Origin: Larix sibirica
Lineage: Eukaryota; Streptophyta; Pinopsida; Pinales; Pinaceae
Reading direction: 5' to 3'
Assembly: GCA_004151065.3 (NCBI GenBank)
Contig: NWUY0300030601.1
Location: 19,394-46,606, forward strand
DNA length: 27,213 nt
Shown: positions 11,192 to 19,049 of the stretch, in pieces
Layout: each line of letters opens with the position of its first letter
How positions within the stretch are numbered: position 1 is the first letter of the stretch
Translations under genes and position numbers: made by a program
The notes under the pieces: model-generated
Told to the model about the DNA's origin: nothing
Databases searched by the model: none
Seen by the model: the letters and a program-made list of their open reading frames with translations, nothing else

Positions 11192-11752
11192 TTGTGGCTA
11201 CAAAGTCTCCTAGAAAATAATTTACAAAGAACCCGAAAATATAATCCAAATAAAAAAGGGAAATCCAAATGGTTGTTGAGAATCAAACCTACGAAGTTGA
11301 AAGATTGGCTTACAAATCAAAATGAACATATATTGTTTTTTGATGGAGCCTCTAAGAAAAATCCAGGGTTGGCAAGTGCAGGGGTTTGCTCTTTGACCCC
11401 GAAGGAAAAAAAAAGAATATAATTTTGCCTGGGGTTGGGTGAGTTTTCAAATAATCAAGCCAAGGCAATGGTACCTTGGCAAGGCTTGAAATAACTCATA
11501 GTAGGAAAATAAGACATATAACAATTGTCAGAGATTCTCATTTGGCTCTAAAATTTACTCCGGGAAGGAATTGTCTATCAAATTATATGGTGAATACATT
11601 AATTGGTAAGTGAATTTGAAGAGGTTAAGATCTTTCATGTTCTCTATGCACTAAAGAAGCAAGTGGACCTTCAAGCTAATCATGCTTGTCAGTTAAAGCA
11701 AGGATTGATGGAATTGAATCGAGGGGAGGTTTGTTACTCCACCATCCCCTAA
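11192..11752 (+). pseudogene. ORF2 RNase H domain (plant-LINE type) and ORF2 terminus
   Basis: RNase H degrades the RNA of RNA-DNA hybrids. The first motif reads FFDGASKKNPGLASAG at about 11336-11383, with the catalytic Asp kept and a glycine lost to Lys (usually GASKGNPG). A Glu-helix region reads FSNNQAKAMVPWQGLK around 11448; the expected AE position reads AK, so the catalytic Glu appears changed. A third block, ITIVRDSHLALK (about 11521-11560), keeps the Asp. The last block reads FHVLYALKKQVDLQANHACQ, with the expected His/Asp-bearing tail. ORF2 ends CYSTIP at TAA 11750-11752. FDGAS.GNPG is typical of the archaea-like RNase H acquired by plant L1 elements. Confidence 0.85.
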
Positions 11753-11757
11753 CATCG

Positions 11758-13107
11758 ATGTTCTTAAACATGGTTTGTTTCATGCTAGACACAAATTCGT
11801 CTATGGTTAAAACCCTTCGTTGGTTGAAGCCTTCGTTTGAAGACATGTGGCAATATTTATCTCAGCACTTGGCAGGTTATCATCACTCAAATATTAGCAT
11901 CTAATAATGAGATCGCCGATGGATTGAATCCATAAAGTTTGACACTTCTGGAGAGTTGGTCTATGTGCGAAATTAAGAGGGAAGTGATGGGTGGTCTGAT
12001 AGATATGTCCTTCACCATAGATTGGAATGATGAAAGGCGAGTCGTGGCATATTGTGTAACTCCTTTGGATGATATGATGTTCATTTTAAAAGCAGAAAAT
12101 CAGCATTCCAAGAAATATGGTGGACGGAAAATTACCATGACATTGTTGGTAAAAGTTGGCACCTACAGGAGTTGAAGGGAAATACGAGGAACGAGTCTGG
12201 CTTATTCATTTTTATCACCCCTGTTTTCATTTCAATTTAGTGCTGAAGGAGTGAGGGCTATTGTTCAGTTATGGAGGACAATTTCAACATGAAGCATTGT
12301 TATATTGCTCATTGGAGAGAACGGTTTTAAGAGACGAAATTAAGGTTCAAAAAATTGATAGACAAAGGCAATTCATCTGAGAACATCCATGGACATCTTG
12401 GATTTATCGGCAATGCTCTCATTCACCTAAAGGTAAGCATTTTGAAAGCATCAATCAAGTGTTTGTATGGACATATGAATACAAGAAATGATAGATTTAC
12501 CAGGTTTATATATCAATTAGATGAAATCAATAGCACAAACTTTGAAATTCCCGTAGATTACAAACTCCTCTACAATAGATTGTTAGTTATTGGATATCCG
12601 ATAGTTGGATAATATTTTAGGTTGGACAAATGCATTATGGAAAACCCTGGTGAGCAAAGGGTTCTGATTGTTCAAGACTCCGATAGTCTGCATGGCGAAG
12701 GGCAAGAAGAAGTGATACATACTCTGCATAAGGTGGAGAAAAAGAACAAAAATTTGGAGGCTATTTTGGCCAGGAACACCTCAATCTCGTAGCACCAATT
12801 TAAGGCTCTAAGTGAGTAGGTGAATAAACTGACTACAAAAACCATCATGGTTGAGGTTGAAATCAAATATCTTAAAGGTAAAACTACAAATACAAGAAAA
12901 ACAAATGAGGGAATTGAGAGAAAGGTGAAGAACCAAGATATGGATGACTTTTCAAAACTTGGAGAAGATAAAAATATTTCATACTTTGAAGATTTGGATA
13001 GCCTATCTAGTGGAGAACATAAGCTGACACTAATTGAGAATGAGGTGGATCAAACAAACAACGAAATGCAGAAAGCTTTAGTCAACTCTCCAGCTGAAGG
13101 GAAGTAA
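11758..13107 (+). pseudogene. LINE-A ORF3: unrecognised third ORF, broken, with coiled-coil-like C-terminus
   Basis: A single frame can be followed from ATG 11758, 5 nt after the ORF2 stop, to TAA 13105: 450 codons. In-frame stops lie at 11902, 11905, 11908, 11974, 12028, 12031, 12070, 12238, 12244, 12328, 12610, 12790 and 12817. Each is one C-to-T step from CAA, CAG or CGA. No frameshift is needed. Readable parts include FEDMWQYLSQHLAGYHHSN, then SKFDTSG-like and Trp-rich sequence (WHLQELKGNTRNESG), then SILKASIKCLYGHMNTRNDR, then a Glu/Lys/Leu-rich heptad-like segment from 12700 to 12900 (HTLHKVEKKNKNLEAILARN). I recognise no domain. The first 170 codons are weaker than the last 280. It could be a captured gene or a lineage-specific accessory ORF of the LINE. 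Confidence 0.55.
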
Positions 13108-13396
13108 ACATAAGGCCTGTAAAGGCCAGGTCTTCTTTTTTGAACAATTTTGTAATATGCTTCAAATGTATTTTCCTTGTTGGCAAGTTTTGTAGGATCT
13201 ATTTCAGTAAAAAAGACAGTCAAAACAACATGATAGAAGTTTACAATTGGTATGAAATCAAAATTTGAATTTTGTAAAGATATATGTAGATTTTACTTTT
13301 CTAGAAGCAAACTGATGTACTCACAGGTTGACTAGCTAAGCCACCACAACCTCTTTTTTGATATCAATACAAAGTAATTGTTCTTGTTATAAAAAA
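13108..13396 (+). other. LINE-A 3' UTR and A tail
   Basis: About 290 bp lie between the ORF3 stop and the A-run at 13391-13396. The end reads CCTCTTTTTTGATATCAATA then CAAAGTAATTGTTCTTGTTAT before the A-run, which resembles plant L1 3' ends. The 3' copy of the flanking repeat begins at the next base. Confidence 0.65.
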
Positions 13397-13451
13397 TATT
13401 GTTAAATAATTATTAATGAAATGTTAATTATATTTCAAACACAAAGTAATG
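13397..13451. repeat. 3' copy of probable LINE-A target-site duplication
   Basis: This is the partner of 4553-4607, aligned without gaps over 55 bp with about 10 differences. It starts directly after the A-run of LINE-A and ends at AAAGTAATG, matching AAAATAATG at the other end. Confidence 0.55.
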
Positions 13452-13515
13452 TATTTTTTATGTGCTAGCATAAATTTTCCGTGAGTAGAAGAATTTGAAT
13501 GGTTCTCTATCTTTG

Positions 13516-13571
13516 TTCGCGGGCTAGGGATTTTCGCGGGCTAGGGATTTGACGAGGGATTTGACGAGGGG
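13516..13571. repeat. Two adjacent short tandem repeats (17 bp and 12 bp)
   Basis: TTCGCGGGCTAGGGATT occurs twice with period 17 (13516 and 13533). TTTGACGAGGG with one more base then occurs twice with period 12 (13548 and 13560). The patch is CpG-containing in an otherwise AT-rich area. Confidence 0.85.
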
Positions 13572-13990
13572 TATCATAAATTATGTTGGAAATTTAATGA
13601 ATGCAGATAAACTTACAACTAGGTCTTTCGACACATTCTCCAGTGCCTCTAGTTTCACTAGTTTTAAAATTTGAAATTGAAAATAGCATTTTTATTTCAC
13701 ATTCCTTTAATTTTTTGTAGATAGCCATTAGTTATCTAAATCCTATCAAAGGTGCTTCGTCTATCAATAGATGAGCACGAGACACAATGTCCTTTAATAC
13801 CTTGTGCATTGTTGGGCTACTACTATAAATGTCATGTTTTTTCTACTCCCATTAGATTGGGTGTCCTTTGTTGCCTAATTCATCCTTTGCTCTACACATG
13901 AAGCAATGTGGATCCATGATGTGAGATGGAGAGGAAAATAACAAATAGGCCCCCCCTTAGGTTCTAACGAAGTCTTTGTGGCAAGGGATG
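13572..13990. other. Unassigned stretch, no gene seen
   Basis: AT-rich sequence without an open frame of note. I see no RNA gene or repeat in it. Confidence 0.4.
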
Positions 13991-13993
13991 ATA

Positions 13994-14154
13994 AATCATC
14001 CCCAAGTCATAAGCCTCGCACCTTCAATTAACCAAGTATTTGGGGTGTTTTCCTTTTTCCTCCAATCATCAGTCATCCCCCAAGTTATAAGCCTCACACC
14101 TTCAATTAACCGAGTATTTGGGGTGTTTTCCTTTTTCCTCCAACCATCAATCAT
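13994..14154. repeat. Tandem duplication, 78-bp period
   Basis: Two copies of a unit containing CACCTTCAATTAACC and GTATTTGGGGTGTTTTCC lie side by side, starting near 13994 and 14072. Differences are nearly all transitions. The period is a multiple of three, so on the - strand the repeat encodes a 26-residue unit twice (WRKKENTPNT and RLIEG are visible) inside a 112-codon frame. No family is recognised, and I regard the frame as incidental. Confidence 0.85.
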
Positions 14155-15230
14155 GTTGCAATTTCCACTGTTGATGCTAGTTAAATGATCCATAGGTGGA
14201 CTATGGCATTGCCTTGGGACGATTATTGGAGAGGAGGCACAATGTCCAAGAGAAGAAATGAAGTGGCAGAATAATGCTACATGCGAGAAGCTGATGGAAG
14301 GACCAGGGAGATTTAAATGCCCCTCCCAATTCATTAATATGAGGTGACAAGAAGAGATGGAGGTGAATTGATGTGAATAGCCCTTCCCCTAGCAATTTTT
14401 TTTTTTATAGATGTCATCATAGGAAAAAATCTAGAGTCATATACCTCCCTTCCAACCCACTTTTCTCTAATAATCCTTCATTTAGAACCACTACTACATT
14501 TTTCATTTCATCATTTTTTGTGTTTTTTAACCTAAGCTTAATGAAACTATCAATAATAAGCGAGGAATCTTATGAATGTAACCATATTCCTGGTGTGAGA
14601 GTTGAGGAATTTTAAATCTCGATAAATTGTTAGTGATTTCACCTTCTCCTAGTTTCACCAACACCCCACATGATTCTTTGGTATTTTTCATTCTTCTCCC
14701 CTAAGTTTTAGATAACATACGATCTAAGCATTTTATATTTCTTTGTAAGAAAGGACAATTAAGGAATTTCCTTTACTTGTTTTTATAGGTGTTGTGGTTA
14801 GTAATAAGTTTGAACACTTGCAATGAATTCAAAATTTTGTGGTCATGTTCCACATGCTAGTGTGGTTGATCAAATCTATTCCAATGTGGTGCTAATATGA
14901 TAAACATTAGTTTCCTATAAAGTATCTTTATCAATGCATAATTTGTTATGTAAAGGACTTTACAAGAATTATTAACAAATTATTGTATATTTAAAAAATA
15001 TTAGTTTATGTAAACTTTATGAATGTTTTTTCTCTTTCATAATCTTTGGCCTTTGGCATCAAATAACTCAAGTGTCAATCTTCTTCTCACATCAACCATA
15101 CTGTATTGTGTTCTATATGTTCCTGCTCTTCAATGGCATCAATTCTTGCAATCTACTTTCCTTCCCTTCAAGTTACTACCTTCTTATGAAAAATATCAAA
15201 ATCATAACTCCATATATATATCGATGACTT
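14155..15230. other. Unassigned AT-rich stretch, no gene seen
   Basis: Open frames are short and low in complexity. I see no domain, RNA gene or clear repeat before the microsatellite at 15237. Confidence 0.4.
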
Positions 15231-15234
15231 TCAA

Positions 15235-15236
<2 letters not shown>

Positions 15237-15277
<41 letters not shown>

Positions 15278-15278
15278 T
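15237..15278. repeat. Compound TC/TA microsatellite
   Basis: About 14 TC units (15237-15265) run directly into a TA run (15265-15278). Both are uninterrupted, suggesting a length-variable locus. Confidence 0.95.
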
Positions 15279-15437
15279 CATTTCCAATGTAATACCACCA
15301 CCATGCCAACCTACTATTACAAACACATTTAAAACTAGACATGTACCTTTATTAAGGTCACAACAACATTTATCTTTGTGTTGCTAACATTTAACATCTA
15401 AGTTGTATAATATTGTCTTGCATAATTATAGTAGATG

Positions 15438-15768
15438 TGTTTTTGGTTACATACACACAAAACTTAATTCATTTGGGCCAACAAGTAGCTCATGTGGGTC
15501 AAGGAGAGGCCGAACTCTCCATTATTGTAATGGGCACTAGCCTACTAGTTAGTTAGCTAGTTAGTTGTACTAAATAAATGCATGTGAGAGTCTCCATGCT
15601 TAGTTAGCTAAATCTATGTCAACTTTGTCCATTGCGAACCTTATGTATTTCCTATATAAAGGCTCTTAGGCCTTGATAATAAACATGCTATCTTCCTTGA
15701 ATTTCAAATATGTTCTCTAGCATGTATTCTGAGATCTGTTTCAGATCATCATTGTAGGAAATTTAACA
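15438..15768 (+). mobile_element. Probable solo LTR, Copia-like size (331 bp)
   Basis: The segment starts TGTTTTTGG and ends TTTAACA, so the ends are TGTT and AACA inverted. It carries CTATATAAAGG at 15652 as TATA box, with AATAAA-like signals on both sides (ACTAAATAAATG, GATAATAAAC). The flanks are TAGATG before and TGGATG after, a 6-bp match with one transition. A perfect 5-bp duplication is not seen, so the borders are uncertain. No primer-binding site of the usual TGGTATCAGAGC type follows. The size and promoter layout fit short Copia LTRs. Confidence 0.45.
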
Positions 15769-15949
15769 TGGATGGCCAACTCAATGCAAACATGCTTTCC
15801 TTACCATACCATCTTCTTTCATTCTCTTTATAATCTTGAAATTTATAAACTTCTTTAAACTTAAAATATTAATAAACAACAAAGTAAATCACTTCATATT
15901 CCTTTAGCATAATGTTTAAACCACGTAATCACATCGTAGATTTCACATT

Positions 15950-17100
15950 GATCATAACCTCTAAATTATATAAGTCCTTCACATTGTAAACACAAGGTAG
16001 ATTATATATGTAGTTTCTTTGGTGACTAAGCTCATATGTATTGTTCTTGCTTTGTTTTCAATTCAATAAGATCTCACCTTCTTCACATTAAATTTGATGT
16101 ATCTTTCCTATCGATGTTGTTCATTCCTTATATGAACCATAACCAAGTAACCTTCTTTGAATGACTTGTAAATTCTTCTCATATCTACATGCCATATTTT
16201 CTAACTTGCATTACTTTCTTTCAACCTATCCTAACATGTGTATATATTTTCTTCATATTTTCAACAACAAAAAAGCTTTGCATTATCACTTCTTCACATC
16301 TCAATAGGAAAATTGATTCAATTGTAACTCCTCTAGTATTGTCTCCACATAGAATTTTGAATGGTCAATAATCTTTGTTGATATACTATCCAAAGTATTC
16401 ATGTGCCAAAACTCGATTCCATTGTTTCAACCTATTTCTTGCCAAACATCTTAGAAGATTTCAAAAAATATTGTTTATAAATTTAGTTTGTTGATCTATC
16501 TATGTTTGATGTGCTAAACTATATTACAATCTTACATCCAATAATTTATTTCCACAATCTTATCCAAAAATAACTGTAAAATCTTGTATATTTCTCTAAA
16601 ATAATTATTTTGGCAATTCATGTATCTTCACAAAATTCTTCAAAAATAGATCTACACAATAACCCACAACAATAGTAATCTTACAAAATAAGAAATATTC
16701 AATATTAGAAAACTTATAAATTAACACAAACACCGAGTTCAATCCTCTCAAAATATTAAATAAACTAAGGAAAAAATTCCATTGGCACATCCTCCAATTT
16801 CACTCTTGATATTGATAATGGGGTATAGAGTGATGTGTTTTGGTTCATTCTTTTTTCCACTTGCCATATTCTATAGTTAGAAATAAAACTTCCAACTCCC
16901 TTCTTCAAACTAGATGTGTTTGTCAAAGTGTCTTACCATAAATCTCTTATGAAGGCCACCAAATTAATATATTTTTTGGACAAAATAATCCAAGTTCATT
17001 CTTCTATATTTTGCTATTGGGTTTTTGTACCTCTCCATAATCTATGCAAATTTCTCCCTATCCTTGATATATTTTTCATTTTGTTTTCATTTCTAACCTT
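15950..17100 (-). pseudogene. Ty3/Gypsy (chromovirus-like) integrase remnant
   Basis: Reading the - strand, the order is a decayed HHCC zinc region (about 16950-16850, NYRIWQVEKRMNQN standing where C..CQ..K...QN is expected), then SLYTPLSISRVKLEDVPMEF near 16840-16780, then LRGLNSVFVLIYKFSNIEYF, then DLFLKNFVKIHELPK at about 16660-16605. These match the GLYTPLP, RG.DSVFVVVDRFSK and LFFKEIV.LHGLPK blocks of plant Gypsy integrases. The first catalytic Asp (MDF) reads MEF. Further along, FKEGYLVMVHIRNE, KKVRSY and YNVKDLYNL (about 15960-15995) correspond to the C-terminal integrase module. Many stops and shifts are present, and no reverse transcriptase was recognised upstream. Confidence 0.75.
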
Positions 17101-17159
17101 TTTCCTTTACCAATATGTTCTAATCATTCTTCTCCCTCTCTTCCTTTTATATCTAATTT

Positions 17160-17778
17160 GATGTGATTATTCATTTCCTCTTATCATTTCTTGTTCTTGC
17201 TTATAGAATAATTCCTCCTTTATTAAACGTAAGTCCTTCTAGAAGTCATAAAGTAAGTGCATTGTTTTAAAACAACCATTAGATGAATTATGAAATTATA
17301 TGTTTCTCTTACTTGTATGATTAATAAATATTGTTTTTATTGATATAATAAAAACAAAGTATACATTTATGATGAAACCATTTTATTTCCAAATATACTT
17401 TTTAATAAAAAATATGTTTATCTTCTTTGTTCAATGACTAATAAATTTGTTTTCACTGATAGAATGGGAACAAAGTACACATTTATTCTATGATAAAACT
17501 ACTTTTATATTTTGTCACATATTTTTTTCATCATTCCATTTACAATAAACAATACAATTGAAGAGTTTGAACCACATTATCTTATATGTAAATAAATAAG
17601 GCACAATTAATTTATTTGTAAATAACTCTTATTTTTAGCTCGTAGTTTTTTTAATATTGATAGATTGGTTGATTTGCTTTGGATGGGATAAATGCAAATT
17701 TTATAGTAGTTGTTGTTATCCTTGCTAAATCATTATTATTATTTATTTTTAAAGAATAAATGCTTTAACACATAGCTC
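17160..17778. other. AT-rich stretch with a diverged direct repeat
   Basis: There is no gene. Two related blocks of about 80 bp, starting near 17320 and 17445, share ATTAATAAAT or ACTAATAAAT, then TGTTTTYA-TGATA, then AACAAAGTAYACATTTAT, then GATGAAACC or GATAAAACT. They are about 125 bp apart and clearly diverged, so this is an old duplication. Confidence 0.55.
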
Positions 17779-17900
17779 GATGGGTTAGCTCAAGTGGTTG
17801 AGAGCTGAGTTNTACAAAAAACTGAACAAAATCTATGCTTGTGTGGTCTGCCTCGAGAACCCATGTGAAAATAAATCCAAAAAAAACCGGGGAGCGAGCC
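17779..17900 (+). mobile_element. tRNA-derived SINE head (candidate)
   Basis: TAGCTCAAGTGG at about 17787 is a perfect match to the RNA polymerase III A box (TRGYNNARNNGG). It sits inside a D-arm-like hairpin: GCTC, loop AAGTGGTTGA, GAGC. A weaker B-box-like GCCTCGAGAAC lies near 17850, about 60 bp on, further than in a true tRNA. No anticodon arm or acceptor stem can be closed, so it is not a functional tRNA. The sequence has an ambiguous base (N) at 17812 between the two boxes. The 3' limit is a guess, because no terminal repeat or flanking duplication was identified. Confidence 0.45.
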
Positions 17901-18235
17901 ATTACCTGTGATTATTGGCATAGGGTTTATGTATTGCTCTCGTTGTACAATGTCCAGAGGCCATCATCTTGTGAGGTATGGGGAAGATCAGTTGGTCCTT
18001 CCTCAAACTTCCATTCGTATTCCTTAATGCATACATTCTGCTCTATTGTATGGTTACTGAATCTCACAGATCTCAAGCCCAAACAACAACAACATATCTA
18101 CTTTCAAAAACTTATAAAATGTAGAATGGAGGCCAATAGACTGAAATCTAACCATTGAAACTAACATACAAACATATATATACATACAAGACCATTGCCT
18201 TGAGATATGAATATTAGAAAAATAAAAACATAAAT
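17900..18235. other. Unassigned stretch downstream of the SINE head
   Basis: An open frame on the + strand (17835-18158) has no domain and spans the SINE-like sequence. I looked here for actin exon 2 on the - strand and did not find it. Confidence 0.4.
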
Positions 18236-18240
18236 ACCAA

Positions 18241-18302
18241 CCTTAACCATTCCAGATCCATTGTCACATACAAGGGGGCTGGATTTCTTCTGCATCCGCC
18301 AT
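18241..18302 (-). pseudogene. Actin exon 1 fragment with a +1 frameshift
   Basis: Actin is the cytoskeletal filament ATPase. On the - strand from ATG 18302 the sequence reads MADAEEIQP and, after one extra C in a run of five, LVCDNGSGMVK. Together these are the N-terminus of plant actin up to the conserved first coding intron, where GTTAAG is followed by GTTGGT at about 18241. The extra C shifts the frame, so the exon as given would not yield actin; a homopolymer sequencing error is the alternative. The next coding exon (starting AGFAGDDAP) was not found within 400 bp. It lies on the same strand as the PP2C relic, about 750 bp further along. Confidence 0.82.
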
Positions 18303-18720
18303 TCTCAGAGGATATCAAGACTCGTGTATAATGGTCATTCCCTCTTGTGATGGCCATTCCCTTTTATTAGATCACTTTGGACCATGAATGCATTTGACTG
18401 ATCTACAAAATCCTTCTAGATGCCCAGTGCCAAAGTATGCAACTGCCTTAATGTTATTATTGTTGCCACCTTCCCTAGAAACCTCGCTTCTGAAATTGTT
18501 TTTGGAGAACAATTTGAAGATGAAATCGAGCTCTTATCAACAAGAAATAGATGTGTGTGATATTCAAAAACCTTCCATGAAGGACCATGGACTGATTTCA
18601 ACCTCAGTAAGATTTGTGCAGATGGCATTTTAACCTCGGATAACTATCTTCTCGGCCTCCAAGAAACAACAGTTCCTTCATGGAACATGGGCTTTGGGAA
18701 CTCTCTCAACAAGCCCCCTC
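18303..18720 (-). other. Unrecognised coding-like stretch upstream of the actin exon
   Basis: On the - strand two frames are partly open. One is a 70-codon frame with SCPKTISEARFLGK-like sequence. Another contains EVSREGGNNNNIKAVAYFGT. I recognise no family. A 20-bp block at 18339-18358 matches 19624-19643 in the PP2C relic with one difference. It may be 5' leader or intron sequence of the actin copy, or another gene fragment. Confidence 0.3.
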
Positions 18721-19049
18721 ATGACTGAAGTACGGGAACATTCGCTTTGGGAAAATGTAATTGTAAAGATTTGATAGAATTCTTCACAATCAGAATTGGC
18801 AAACTAGGATTTTGATATTAATTACAACCATGTCATCATCATATTTATAAATTCCAAACCATCATGCCTCATAATTTTAAGTGATTATGTAAAACCAATG
18901 GCAATTTACTTTGATGAAATAAACTTATTTTTTATTTATGGATATAATACACATATAAGCATTTAACGAAAAAGTAGACGACATTAAATCTAAGCTTGTA
19001 ATCCTAGGAGCTAATAAGATCATAATTTAGTAATTTACAACATGATGAA
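18721..19049. other. Unassigned stretch between the actin and PP2C fragments
   Basis: AT-rich with no open frame of note. The PP2C homology stops at about 19050-19070, and the C-terminal half of the phosphatase domain is not seen here. Confidence 0.4.

Larger units (their letters stand above)
6001..11752 (+). pseudogene. LINE-A ORF2: endonuclease-reverse transcriptase-RNase H polyprotein, broken and interrupted
   Basis: The ORF2 product nicks target DNA and copies the element RNA at the nick. It begins at ATG 6001 with MKLVSWNNRGMG. Domains in order: apurinic-type endonuclease about 6001-6700; reverse transcriptase about 7350-8300; thumb and connection to about 8735; zinc-binding domain (zf-RVT) about 10700-10880; RNase H about 11320-11700; and a STIP terminus at TAA 11750. 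A 1522-bp LTR splits it at 8737-10258. Stops and frameshifts occur throughout, so it is non-functional. The subdomains are described separately because each carries its own diagnostic residues and damage. Confidence 0.9.
4608..13396 (+). mobile_element. LINE-A: nearly full-length plant L1-type non-LTR retrotransposon, inactive
   Basis: The element carries, in order, a roughly 100-bp 5' UTR, ORF1 (4709-5997), ORF2 (6001-11752), a third frame (11758-13107), a 3' UTR of about 290 bp and a terminal A-run at 13391-13396. Without the inserted solo LTR it is about 7.26 kb. LINEs of this kind copy themselves by target-primed reverse transcription using the ORF2 endonuclease and reverse transcriptase. 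Every ORF contains stops, most readable as C-to-T changes of Gln, Arg or Trp codons, plus several frameshifts, so no active protein can be made. The domain order and the RNase H downstream of the zinc-binding domain match plant L1 lineages. The exact 5' boundary depends on accepting the flanking repeat. Confidence 0.88.

Noticed and set aside
11939-12175. The 78-codon + frame as a separate gene
   Set aside because: It overlaps the longer ORF3 frame in a different register and shows no domain. The ORF3 frame explains the region better.
13994-14334. A repeat protein of 112 residues on the - strand
   Set aside because: The only coding-like property is a tandem duplication with a period divisible by three. 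No family or splice context supports it.
17779-17850. A functional tRNA gene
   Set aside because: Only the A box and a D-arm-like hairpin are present. No anticodon arm, T arm or closing acceptor stem can be drawn, and an N interrupts the sequence.
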